This document shows positions 53,645 to 64,000 of a stretch of DNA of 64,000 nucleotides, piece by piece. The stretch comes from Schistosoma mansoni. Lineage: Eukaryota > Platyhelminthes > Trematoda > Strigeidida > Schistosomatidae. The stretch is taken from contig NW_017386077.1 of the NCBI RefSeq assembly GCF_000237925.1, positions 1-64,000 on the forward strand. The letters are read 5' to 3'. A program made the translations under genes and the position numbers. How positions within the stretch are numbered: the stretch's first letter is position 1; every line of letters begins with the position of its first letter. The notes under the pieces are model-generated. The model was not told the origin of the DNA. It saw nothing but the letters and a program-made list of their open reading frames with translations, and ran no database searches.

Positions 53645-54618
53645 GCATTAAATTATCAAGTGTTATATTTATAATCCCTAATAACACTTTCAAGTTATCT
53701 TTACAAAACATAGCTATATATTATATGGTTCCCACCACATTTTGATCGTATTCATTCCTCATAAATCGATCTACTGTAGAAAAATGTACTGCATGTATAC
53801 CTAAGGCTACGTGAGTGCATTTTGAGTGTGAAAGCGGACTTCACACCCTCGACCGTACCAGGGCACTTGGGGACATTACTGGACGTAAAACAGTGACAAC
53901 AAGAAAACTCCTAAGAGTTCTACTTAATCCTGGAAAATTCAAGAGTATTTTTCAGGGAAAACTAGGGAAGCTGCTAGTCAACCGTGAAAATGTTATCCAC
54001 TCCGAGATAGCTTAGTACGATGGACAAAATGCTGTGGAAACGGCAGCGATATCTACCAAAAACCCAAACAAAAAGTTAGGGACAACCAGCAGGTTTCAGC
54101 GACGTCTACAAAACTGATAGGTGCTCGGGATCTCATCCTGTCTGGCTCCGAACACAATGACGGGCTGAGGCGGTTCAGACGTAGACTGATTAAAAGCCTA
54201 CACAATGACCGTGAGCAATTGTAGGTAACAAAAGCAAAAGAGATGGGAAATCTGTGGCGAAAGGTAACAACAGACAACTATTCGGAATTATCTAGGAAAC
54301 TGGTATTAAAAATCTGGCTGTTAGTGAAACTATCTCGGAAAAAGAAAGGACTATTACTCACTCTCAATAGAGGAGATTGGATCAATGGGGAGAACACTTT
54401 GGGGAACAATTCAACTAGCCTTCAGCCACACTTCAGTTACCCACTATCTCCAAGTAACCTGAATGGCAAACTGATGTAGGTCGTTCAACTCAGTGAGGTT
54501 AAAAAGACCAAGTAATCTAAAGAGAGGGAGAGCAGCTGAACCTGATGAACCTTGAGACTTTCAAGGATGGTGATCCAGTTTGAGCAGTGGGATCAACTGC
54601 GATCTTAGCTAAAATCTG
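53645..54618 (+). repeat. Right arm of 974-bp inverted duplication
   Basis: Reverse complement of 39085-40058. Here the RTE sequence continues smoothly past 54618 into the RT region, so this arm is probably the original and the left arm the copy. Confidence 0.93.
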
Positions 54619-54875
54619 TGGACTGGATGAATTCCCATCCGACTGATCTTGATCTCTGATCGTTCCAGTTTACAAGGAAGAACACAAACCGTCTAGTGAT
54701 AATCACAGGGAGTTTTCTAAAATAGCCTCAAAAATACTATGAGGTCTAACTAAATCTCGTGAATAGAGAACCTGCGAATACTACAGGAGATACCCATCTT
54801 CTAACCAATGTACGAGTTTTCTGCTCAGCAGTTTGTTCCGTTCTACTTGATGGATATGATACATGACCATTAAGA

Positions 54876-54876
<1 letters not shown>
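53795..54876 (+). mobile_element. RTE LINE fragment with a piece of the ~510-bp element at its 5' side
   Basis: 53795-53874 is the 5' end of the non-autonomous element (minus orientation, ending 'gggcacttggggacat'). RTE sequence starts at 53875 ('tactggacgtaaaacagtg', as at 3697) and runs through a pre-RT region (about 53880-54560), the RT start (54601-54760), a deletion, and the block around 'tgttccgttctacttgatgg' (54837). Many stops interrupt it. Confidence 0.75.

Positions 54877-54908
<32 letters not shown>
54877..54908. repeat. (TA)n microsatellite
   Basis: Uninterrupted TA run at the broken right end of the RTE fragment. Confidence 0.95.
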
Positions 54909-54910
<2 letters not shown>

Positions 54911-55592
54911 TTGTCAGTATTCGAAGCATTGGTCGTGTATTCGTGACGTTTTATAGTATTTGAATTATAGTATGAACTAGTAATCCCAGCAACAACTCAA
55001 TTTAATGAAGAAGTATTGGATGAGCATGAACGAATATACTGTATTTGGAATTCAAAATCAACAGTCATCAATACAAAAGAATTATTGGTTCATTCAAACA
55101 CCACATCCACAACAGCTGAAATGATTATCCGGATTTCTGCGATCAATCGTACCTCTTCTCTTTAGGTTCATCACGTGTGTGCCTGACTGTGTAATAGATG
55201 TAGACTCTGTACGATCTAGAACACAATCATCAGTATTAGAATTAACATCCGACATTGGAACAGACTCACCTGATTCCTGGAATTGTATGCAATCATCATA
55301 TCGATTGTCTAGTGAAATCACTGATATTAAGAATTTGCATCATAGACTTTCCAACACTATCCTCCCCCAGGGAATAATATTGGGTTTTTACGTCGCATCG
55401 TTTTAACCATTTTGATGTTCCCAATTCGTATTATCTCCTTATATCTCACGCTTCGATTATTGCATGTGAGCATCTAGGGTTACACACTGACATGCAATTC
55501 GAGGCATTCCATCATGTGACCTTGACTTGCATAAAAATTATAAAACATATTCCTTTTCATATTAGAATACACAGACAAATATGCATTGATAT

Positions 55593-56071
55593 TGTTATAT
55601 CGTATGAGTGTGTGCGCGCCCTGTTCGATATATGAACGTGCCGGTTACCGCCAATGAGAAAGTAGTGTATTTATTGATCGCCCAATGATACATAAAACCG
55701 TATGAGCAGCCTTGATTACTTGTCAGTTCTGCTACCTGCCTAGCCCAGTCAGTTGAGTCCAGAACACCAATAACAGCCTCGGCAATATGAATCATTATTC
55801 ACAATTATACTGGGTTTATATACCAACCAAACAGACCACATCGTACCATAAAATAGAAAATAACATTTGTACAATAATTGGTCAAATGTGGCTGTGAATA
55901 GGGGGAAAGTAATCGATAGACTGATGATAACTCAAGAATCGTATAATAATAGGTCAAAGGTCAAAATAAAGCTAATGATACGACAATTATACAATAGGAA
56001 ATACACATATTACATTGGTCCATAAATAGTCCTCAATAGTTATCATTCATAATTCACCAGGGGATATAACA
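55593..56071 (-). mobile_element. Solo LTR nested in the gypsy-like fossil
   Basis: This 479-bp LTR has ends TGTTATATC and GATATAACA, and the 5-bp target duplication GATAT at 55588-55592 and 56072-56076. It is the same family and length as 13587-14065. A fossil without internal region, younger than its host element. Confidence 0.88.
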
Positions 56072-57308
56072 GATATGTGTAATTAACACATGTGACTCAT
56101 CTAGGCTTGATTCACCTGCGAAACAGTCGAATAGAAAACATGCATCTGCCCCATACTCATAAGGATGATCTTGAACTTGATTTGGATTCTCTGCCTGTGC
56201 AAACTCCATATCTGAGTAAAATGGTTCTCTGATTGCATCAAGAAAACTTTCTATTCCCTCGGATTCATCATATCACTCACTAGGGATTCTACTCAACATA
56301 CATTTTTCGTGAGAATATCCAACATCTGCTACAATAACATTGAAAATGTGACTAGAATTCAACTCATTCGGAAAATATTTGTCACATTCATTAGGAATAT
56401 CATTAAAGATAAATTCATTGTGAGGACCACTGACACTTGATGTGATATCAGAATTTGATTTTTCTGAAATATTTCCCTCAAATTTATTAAGAGTTTCATT
56501 AAATAATAATGGATCATTAGAAAAATCAACATCTACCAAAACTGAATCCAGTTTTTGATTACGGTTTGACTTATTCAAGATATTATTCTCAGAGTTGTAA
56601 GACATTTCATCAGAACTATGTGAATCATTACGACAAACCATATCTGGTACAATAACATGAGAAATCCGGTAAGAAGTTCGTTGATTAGAAACTTTTGTCT
56701 CTCAATGATTCTGAGTTTCATTCAACTCTGGACTGTTATGTGACGTTATACCACTTCTCGAAGTCTTGGATAAATATAAGTGATCATTAGAAACATCCAC
56801 CTTAGCATTAGTTTCAGCAAAATGAACCATGGTATTACAAACTGACTGAATGTGTCCAGTTTTACCACATTTAAAGCATTCGGAATAACGAAATACACAT
56901 GAATTACATGGGTGAAACTTGCCACAGAACAAGAATTTACTAAACTTGTGCTCATCTTCGTGAACTATTTCACAACTCTATGGATTGTTATCTGAATAAC
57001 CTTCATTACGTATTGAACTGCGACGACGTAGTAAAATAGTGGAATTCCTGATGTTCTGACTAGTCATTTCATCGAATTTTCCTCCTTTACCGCATTTGAA
57101 ATTTGTATGCTTCACATGGTCTAACAGTAGTTCCTTGAGAGTTGTATAAGGGAGTGAAATCGGCTTGCCTGGAAATGCCAAAGTCTTTATTAAGCTGTAT
57201 GATTCTTTTCCAATGAATGTAAGGAAATGAGCCACAATATAAAATTCTCAATATCTTCCTTGGTCATAGCCCAGATTTCGAACCTCTCCATGTAATTGTA
57301 GTATTGGT

Positions 57309-57710
57309 TGTTATGTTAACCCCATGTAGCTACTGGCCAAGCCAATTCACCTATATATTATGAGTCATATTTTGGTCTTGTTAACTATTCGCTTATTAAC
57401 CTTGACTATATTTTTATATGAGCGTATATGTGTACCCTTCGTATCCTATTCATCATGTCTGTCATTCATTTTTGTCTGGCTATAAATATTGAGTAATGCA
57501 TGCTCATAGTGAGTTGGCTTCCCAGCCATCTCCACTATGCATCATCTTTGCTTCGCTCGCTTACACTTGCTCATGTGCCCACAGCTTTCTGGTCTGCATC
57601 ATTCATCAATAAAAATGTAGTTGCCGCTTCCTTTTGCCTTCTGATTTTATACACCGTTAAGATTGGTATAATAACGGTTATCGAAGTGAACTATTATTGA
57701 AGCACGGCAC
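57309..57710 (+). mobile_element. LTR of a second family (fossil) in the same gypsy-like element
   Basis: It starts near TGTTATGTTAACC and has a TATA-like CTATAAATA (about 57480) and AATAAA (about 57610), giving plus orientation. Related to 60101-60516. The right end and target duplication are not certain. Confidence 0.55.
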
Positions 57711-58334
57711 TACATAATCCTCAAAATCATTAAAATCTGAAAGTATATGCAACCGATGCATCACAGGCTCGATCGCGACGCCAATGTGATGTTAAAGACT
57801 ATTTGAATTATAGTATGAACTAGTAATCCCAGGAACAATCCAATTTAATCAAGAAGTATTAGATGAGAACGAAAGAATGTGCTGTATTTGGAATTCAAAA
57901 TCAAAACAGTCCTCAATACAAAGAAATCATTGGTTCATATAAACACCACATAAGGATAGTAAATCGACCGATGAGATAGTAAATCTTCGTCAACTGAATT
58001 TTTTAGTGATATAAATACAACAGATTTGGTGCTCTGTCTGATTTAAATTTTGAGTTGTTTAGTTTACCTGCTAATGTGAATGTTAAAAATATACAACCCC
58101 TAAATTTTGCTCCTGTTAGGTTTTTTATTTTTATATTGTGTTAACGTCATCAGTTAACTGAAGACAAACAATGTTAGGCTGTATATTTTACTAGTAAAAC
58201 CACCTCACTCTTTTGAGTCAACATTGAGCATAATACAGGCACGACCATCGGAATTTCAATTAGGAAATGTTCTTGATATATCCATGATTATAGATCAGAA
58301 GGGGTTTTTGTAGATATTTCAATATTTTCATAGT

Positions 58335-58545
58335 TGAAATTATGAGTCAATTGAAGCTAGACCACCATGGAAAACGTGGAAGCACTGGGCAGCCGTTTCG
58401 TCCTATTGTGGGACTCCTCAGCAGTGCGCATCCACGATCCCGCACCCGCGAGATTTGAACCCAGGATCTACCAACTTCGCGCCGGAGCACTTGACCGATA
58501 GACCACTGAGCTGGCATCCAACGGTGTTAATATCTAACTTCACCT
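58335..58545 (-). mobile_element. tRNA-derived hammerhead SINE, full length
   Basis: On the minus strand a leader 'ttagatattaacaccgttgg' precedes box A GCTCAGTGGTCTA, box B GGTTCAAATCT and the hammerhead block CTGAGGA, GTCC/GGAC, GAAA. Stem I GCACTG/CAGTGC is perfect, but the cleavage triplet reads GCC rather than GTC, so self-cleavage is doubtful. The 3' part has 'ttttccatggtggtctagct'. Confidence 0.82.
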
Positions 58546-59940
58546 GACATGATTTGCAGACTGCTTTAGTAATATTCTTCATTTTTGATGTATTATATGC
58601 AAGTAAAATACACACAAATTGATTTCGTAATTATTTTAAAGTGCCCACATTGCTGGGTACACGATTATTAGAAATAAAACTGAGCTTAAAGTATTTATCC
58701 TAAATCCTTCATGAATTATTTATCATTCAACGTACTATTATTTGTTACATACTTTTGTGTCTGATTAGTATGAACATAATTAAATATTTCAAATCCTTGA
58801 ACAATTACCTTTCAGCTACTTGTCTTGCGAAGACTGTTTTACAAAAACTTACGGGTGTTTAACAGTTATAAATATTCCGTATCATCATAATAAATGTGAT
58901 ATAATTGTTGATGATCGTGATAAACATGAATTAAGTAGGGAAAAAAAGATTTCTAAAGAAATTTTTATTGAATAACTACAAAGGTTTATGAAGCTGTTTA
59001 AGCGTCAAAGTCTCAGAAATTATGCACACATTATCAATAACAAGAAATTTTCGAATGAGTTTGTAGATGGCGTCGAGTCTTGATTGGCTATGATCACCAA
59101 TACAGTAAGATTACGCGCCCGAAATCGACTTGGTTCCTTTGATAGCTCATAAACGAGAAGGCTGTAATTAGTCCAGATAGAGTATATTTATTGGCAATCT
59201 CGTGGTATCAAATGAATACCGAGACGCGCCAAAGATTACAGGCAATAAGAGCTGAGCGTAAGAAAGTTCGAATCAACAAGATGGACGGCGGAACGAGAAA
59301 TGACTTTGATACAGTTAAACAACAACAAGTACAGTAAAACAATCGCTGGTACAATTGGTTATAATAATAATTGTCTCTATTATACCAATCGCGTTCTTGA
59401 TGAGAAAAGCAGTTCACTACAAGTTTGTCGTTAAAACAGTTTGGTAATATAAATAGAAAAAAAGAGAAACACTCGAATTTCGATCTTATCAATCTGGAAG
59501 CTAAATAGTGGTTTCAACAGTCTATGCATCATCAGTAAAAACTAGGGAAATAATAAATTTTCATAAGTGAAAATTACAAGAAAGATCTTAAATAAGTGTT
59601 CACTTTAACCATTATGAAAATATAATAATTTTTTTTGACTAAGTTACAAGTATATGAAGACAATGAAGACATAAACTTCAGTGAAGGGATGTTTTCTTTA
59701 TTGAAATTATTATCACACTGTACCTATTTTTTTCAGTATTAGTTATATGAGGATCAATCAATAAACAATAAATATGAAGAGATATAGAAAGACTATAAAT
59801 TCGGATACCATAATGTAAGGGTAAAACATTGTGTCTGCAAAAAGAGCCCAACAAAATTAGTCAATTAGCAATGTATGATAAAGTGAATGTTTATTCAGCA
59901 TATTAAGAGTTTTTTTCATAACTATAATAACAAGACTATA
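58546..59940. other. No gene recognised
   Basis: AT-rich. 59040-59470 has a more GC-balanced, repeat-like texture ('gattacgcgcccgaaatcga') that may be an unassigned LTR or SINE. No coding signal. Confidence 0.3.
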
Positions 59941-60029
59941 TCTCTTATTTCTTTGTGACTCGCCATGTGTAATCGCATTTATATTCAATACTTATCTCAT
60001 TCCTAAACATCGGTGGGGAGATTCAAACA
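59941..60029 (+). repeat. Inverted repeat partner of 62604-62691 (SINE leader-like)
   Basis: The 88-bp block from 'tctcttatttctttgtgact' to 'cggtggggagattcaaac' is repeated inverted at 62604-62691 at roughly 90%. It shares 'gaatcttccca.cgat.t.ttagga' with the Sm-alpha SINE leader at 12400. Confidence 0.6.
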
Positions 60030-60100
60030 GCCACTATATATTTTTGTGGCCCTCAGTCTGTCTCCATTTAGATCGTTTCTGATTGGTATCGAAATATACA

Positions 60101-60516
60101 TGTCTCCAATCCTCATATATAATTGTCAACTGAACTCGCGTTAGTGAATAACGTAATTAAATAATTGAAATACGAGAATGAATTTCGAATACGTATATTA
60201 CATACAATTATCGATGCAGACAAACGATCAGAGGAACGATGAGAAGAGAAGAGGGCGAAGCAAAATGATGCGCGTTGGAGAAGGCATGTAAGTAAACTTG
60301 ATTTAACCAAGAGTTAATCGATATTTATAGTCAGAAAAAATAAATTACAGATACGTGATTTGTAAAATAAGAAATGCACATACATACGCTCAATAAAAAC
60401 AGTCAAGGTTGATAAGTGAATGATTAACAAGGTCAAAATATGACTCAAGAGGAATGGATAAACTGGTCTGTCAAAAAGCTAAAATAAGCCATGTGGGCTT
60501 GACATAGAGACCGACA
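60101..60516 (-). mobile_element. LTR (fossil) of the second LTR family
   Basis: On the minus strand it matches 57309-57710: 'gagtcatattttgaccttgt', 'aaccttgactgtttttatt' and 'gactataaatatcgattaac' with the TATA-like box. Ends TGTCTCC and GAGACCGACA are plausible but no matching target duplication was seen. Confidence 0.5.
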
Positions 60517-61763
60517 CTATAATATAAACTATTGTCTATTTGCATTCAATGTGAATAAACAACAATGGCCAACTGATTGATACTCGCTTTATACTTTAGT
60601 GTTTAAATAAACTCTACCTACATCATTCCATTTTCTGTTTTGTTGGAGACAGCTTGTGATTGTAGAGTGTAGTCGTCCGGTTCAGATACGCCTAGTACCA
60701 CTCTGACCCTGACTATAGCCTCTCTAACATCTGAATTGAGATAACTACGTACAGATCACGCACACACTGTTACCAGTCTTGCAGAAAAGCTCACAAGTGC
60801 ATCAGATAAATTGGGTTCATCAGCGCAATGTGTTACTGATTATTCAGTCAACCAAAATAGTAAATTATTATCATGTGATTGTTATTAGATAACATGATAG
60901 TATTGATTACCGTCTATTTTAACGGCTTATAATATGCGTGCAGTTCAGCTAACTTGAATTTAAGTTTCATATTCAATGGATTTGAAATATATTAACGTAT
61001 TTAATGCATTTAAATAATTCCTAGTAATTCTAAGTTGTTTATTTTTGTCTTTATTTTTGAAAATCGTTACAGAATAAAGGAATTTCAGTAATGAAATTGA
61101 TCTTAAATTAGAAGAAAGCATTGACTATAATAATTGAAATTCTATGGAATTTCATTACTACCTCATAGTAATTATTTCATATAATTTGTTAGACATATTT
61201 TCATCAATAGGCAACTAAAAACGTGACGATTGTTCTTAAAATAACTAGAAGTGAACGGAAGATTTATAATAGACACTTTGACTCCAAATACTAAATTTGA
61301 ACTAGGAACTCAAAAAGTAAAGACGTTAAAATGACAAACGTATGAACAGTCAGTGATTTAAATTAGCTAAGATTATTTAGAGGAAACTTTCAACTGTGAA
61401 AGCACTCCAGTTTGTCTGATTCATATCAATAAACTAAAATTAGAGGCTGACTGAAATTATGAAACATTTTCATACTGACATGAATGCAAAATACATAATT
61501 ACAGATAATCATGAAGATGAGGAAGAAATAAAATTAAGCTGTTTCGGCTTACTGTAAAATTCACAAATATTTAAAACATAAGAGTTAATAATATCTTTCT
61601 GAATATGCTATTGCTTTGACACCAAAACATTCAGATAAGTTCTTGTTTTCATTTTCCAAATATTGAAACTGTATCTGAAGAACATTTACATTGCAAAACT
61701 TATTAAAGAATACATTACACCATAACGTCACATAATAAACATAAATAAATAAAATATTTACTA
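60517..61763. other. No gene recognised
   Basis: Very AT-rich, with chance open frames only. Confidence 0.35.
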
Positions 61764-61871
61764 GAGGGATCGTGGATGTGCACTGCTGAGGAGTCCCATA
61801 ATAGGACGAAACGGCCGTCCGGTGCTTCCAGGTTTTCCATAGTGGTCTAGCTTCAATTGACTCATGATTTC
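61764..61871 (+). mobile_element. Hammerhead SINE, 5' truncated (tRNA head missing)
   Basis: It starts 'agggatcgtggatgtgcact', includes the complete hammerhead and ends 'tggtctagcttcaattgact' plus 'catgatttctactgtgaaa'. The tRNA-derived part is absent, as expected for 5' truncation during LINE-driven insertion. Confidence 0.8.
61772..61832 (+). ncRNA. Hammerhead ribozyme, all core elements intact
   Basis: Core CTGAGGA (61786-61792), stem II GTCC/GGAC (61793-61796 with 61804-61807), GAAA (61808-61811), a self-complementary stem III ACGGCCGT and triplet GTC (61817-61819), cut expected at 61819/61820. Stem I GCACTG/CGGTGC pairs 780-785 with 820-825. The core fits the hammerhead consensus; cleavage itself is inferred. 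Confidence 0.85.
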
Positions 61872-62603
61872 TACTGTGAAAATAGAAAAATTTTGTCAAG
61901 AAAGTACGTTAATATTAAAGGGAAACATGTTGCGGATCTCTACGAGAACCTAATCAAGGTATAACGATACGTAAAACAAATAATAATATACAAAAACAAA
62001 TATTAATGCTACAAACTGAAACGGCTATTGCCGAGAACAGAGTTATATAGTATGTGATACAATGGTAACAACAGTTGCGTAATGAATGTTACTTGAAAGT
62101 TCCTCCTATGTTGACCACTACAAATAGAGTTCACTCGATTATCAAATAATCATTCCTAATGATTGGTACTGATGGCGTGCAGAGAAGTTTAAATCCAATG
62201 GCTTTAATGGGAAATAAACCAGGTCGGCATTTTCACCTAGTATTGACTAGCTTAAAAGGTTAGTACGACACGATTGTATTCTTAAATCACAAGCCGTGGC
62301 CAACAAAGCAGAAAATAGAACTATGTAGTGTGGTGTTCGTATGAATGAATGATTCCTTTGTACGCGATGTGTGCCCGATTTTGAATTCTAAATACAATAC
62401 GTTCGTTTGTGTTTACTTAATTCCTTTTGGTTTGAATTGTGCTATTTCGGGAATTCCTAGTTCGTATATTGATTCAAACATTTCTAATCATCACACGTAG
62501 TATTTATTTAAACACTAAAGAATAGAACCCGAGTTTCAACCAGTTGATTATTGTTATCTATTCACAATTGATGCAAATAGATAATAGTGCATATATATTG
62601 GCA
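61872..62603. other. No gene recognised
   Basis: AT-rich sequence without recognised repeats. Confidence 0.35.
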
Positions 62604-62691
62604 GTTTGAATCTTCCCACCGATGTTTAGGATTGAGATAAGTATCAAACATAAATGCGATTACACATGGTGAGTCACGAAGAAATAAGAGA
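62604..62691 (-). repeat. Inverted repeat partner of 59941-60029
   Basis: See 59941-60029; separated from it by about 2.6 kb. Confidence 0.6.
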
Positions 62692-63200
62692 CACAGTCTC
62701 TTATTGTAGTTATTGAAATACTATATTTACGTGTCGCTACATAAGTTCTCCACCTTAGGATATACGAATGCTGTTTAGTTAGAAATACAAACTAAGGTTA
62801 TATTAATTAGTATAATTAACCATAATAATGTTTTGTTGTTATGTTAAAGTTTGTTGACCAAATTATATCTAGCGCCACTTAATCATTGACATGATTTCCA
62901 GGTCTATGTAAAAATTGCTCCGTATTTCTATTTTATTGATCGTCCGTACTAAAACACGAATATTTTATCGAACTGTTTTTATTTTTAATGAGTAATGATT
63001 AACATAGGAAGTAATAATAATCATTAAATTCACTGAATTGTATGCCCACTTCATTTCTGCATTGGAACTTACACGTAATTCTGAGTATTCATGTTATTAG
63101 GTTGTACTTTGAATGTTAGCAAAAAACTAACCTACTGGTGCTAAAGAAGAGTCGCAGTTCGAAAAAATAATGTTAGGTACTCTGGTAGAATCTTAACCAC
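62692..63200. other. No gene recognised
   Basis: AT-rich sequence without recognised repeats. Confidence 0.35.
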
Positions 63201-63226
63201 ATAGTTTTCTTTTATATATTTCATTA

Positions 63227-63448
63227 GTGAGTAGTAATGGAATCCAGAAAGCACTAAGGTATGAATCCTTATGTTTGGAGGATCTTAAAGCATCCAATTT
63301 ATTGACTGTTCCAGGTCCTTTTGACATCCAGGTAGTTAATCATGATCTTCACATGTTACTAATAGACCTAGAAGTTGACAACAGCTTGAATGAAATGGTT
63401 TATTTGCAAATAATTAACTGGATCCTACACAGAAATAGCAGAGGATAA
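63227..63448 (+). CDS. Possible host exon, unidentified
   Basis: A TTTCATTAG acceptor-like site lies at 63218-63226, followed by SSNGIQKALRYESLCLEDLK, ASNLLTVPGPFDIQVVNHDL, HMLLIDLEVDNSLNEMVYLQ and a stop. Composition is protein-like and not repeat-like. Donor-like GTAGTTAAT occurs inside (63332). No family is recognised and there is no second exon, so it may be chance. Confidence 0.22.
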   Translation: MSSNGIQKALRYESLCLEDLKASNLLTVPGPFDIQVVNHDLHMLLIDLEVDNSLNEMVYLQIINWILHRNSRG

Positions 63449-63750
63449 ATTACACAATCTGAGAAGTGCTGCTGTTGTATGGGTTAACTTAGATTTGTGA
63501 ACAGGCGTTTCAATGTACTGAACATCAGCTAACAGCTGCAAATCTGAACTCGGTATTACGCACTGTGGCAAGTAAAATGATTTCTGAACACGGCTGAAAA
63601 ATTATGTACAAGTGACTAACCGTACGAACTGTCACTGTTAGCACTGACAAATGCTCAAGTTAATGTCACTTTTATTAATCGATGTGTATCTGTATCTTGA
63701 TTGGAAAATTAGGTTCTTTAAGCACAAAATATATTATATGATGTAAAATA

Positions 63751-64000
63751 GTCAGTCAGCTACAACGCAGGACCAGGCACATATATGATCGGCCCATGTT
63801 GCCACACATCATTAGCGTAACAAGATAAACACCGAATTCATAGAAATAGTTACTTTAATCGTAGTAATATATAAAAAAAAGATTGTTTATAATGATATAA
63901 TACAGGAAGAAAGAATTGTTTGATAGATAGAAAGATATAAGGCAATCTTAATCCCACAGTTTAAAGGAAGACAAAGAGTGTATGTACTTACGCCATTGTG
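63751..64000 (-). mobile_element. RTE-A LINE 3' end, continuing past the window
   Basis: On the minus strand it ends CTGACTGAC at 63751 and matches the RTE-A 3' UTR and last coding bases ('cacaatggcgtaagtaca' at the window end). The 5' extent is unknown. Confidence 0.85.

Larger units (their letters stand above)
54951..57950 (-). mobile_element. Gypsy-like LTR element fossil with short (~160 bp) LTRs, two nested LTRs
   Basis: Direct repeats at 54951-55105 and 57790-57950 are the LTRs (read on the minus strand they start TGTGGTG and end in AACA). A primer-binding-site-like 'ttggcgtcgcgatcga' follows the right LTR (57765-57785). A gag remnant with a capsid-like part (57235-56978) and one CCHC knuckle (about 56880-56835) lies inside, and a pol C-terminal tail abuts the left LTR (55321-55094). 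Most of pol is missing. The copy is broken in several places and old, since two other LTRs inserted into it. Confidence 0.72.

Overview
The window looks like nuclear DNA of a schistosome or a close blood-fluke relative. It is AT-rich and crowded with retroelements. Several introns are only 31-45 bp long, and tRNA-derived SINEs carry hammerhead ribozymes, both known in schistosomes. Species is an inference. Nothing prokaryotic is present, and there is no CRISPR array or operon.

Three host genes can be read exon by exon. (1) A STIM-family calcium sensor runs on the minus strand from 17907 to 1799. Five exons encode the EF-hand, the SAM domain, the membrane segment and the start of coiled coil 1; the first exon(s) and the C-terminal half are not seen. 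(2) A complete six-exon tetraspanin of 309 aa lies on the plus strand (33873-37080). (3) A complete four-exon ZMAT2/SNU23 spliceosome protein of 193 aa lies on the minus strand (37871-38557), convergent with the tetraspanin.

Most of the rest is mobile DNA. RTE-clade LINEs dominate. A nearly whole copy (RTE-A, 42906-46661, one frameshift) ends in TGACTGACTGA; its 5'-truncated relatives sit at 7888, 40917 and 63751. A second lineage (RTE-B) has a tail of about 65 bp ending in TAAA repeats. That tail also occurs on a ~510-bp non-autonomous element (copies near 5972, 10240, 40055 and 41143) and on two tiny insertions of 34 and 60 bp, each with an exact 11-bp target duplication. CR1-like LINEs lie at 18.7-20.0, 21.9-22.7, 28.3-30.7 and 48.6-52.4 kb. 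Hammerhead SINEs lie at 6.7, 12.2, 36.4, 37.4, 58.4 and 61.8 kb. A 376-bp Merlin-like DNA transposon remnant lies at 46821.

LTR fossils form nested stacks: a solo LTR inside an older LTR (13301-14299), an LTR split by a CR1 LINE (27954-30900), and a decayed gypsy-like element with short LTRs (54951-57950) that received two further LTRs. A gypsy-type integrase fossil lies at 31.3-32.4 kb.

The main structural oddity is a 974-bp inverted duplication with no net indel (39085-40058 against 53645-54618) enclosing 13.6 kb. The sequence contains one 200-N gap. No clearly new protein system was found. The most novel signals are the RTE-B-tailed non-autonomous element with its micro-insertions and the inverted duplication.
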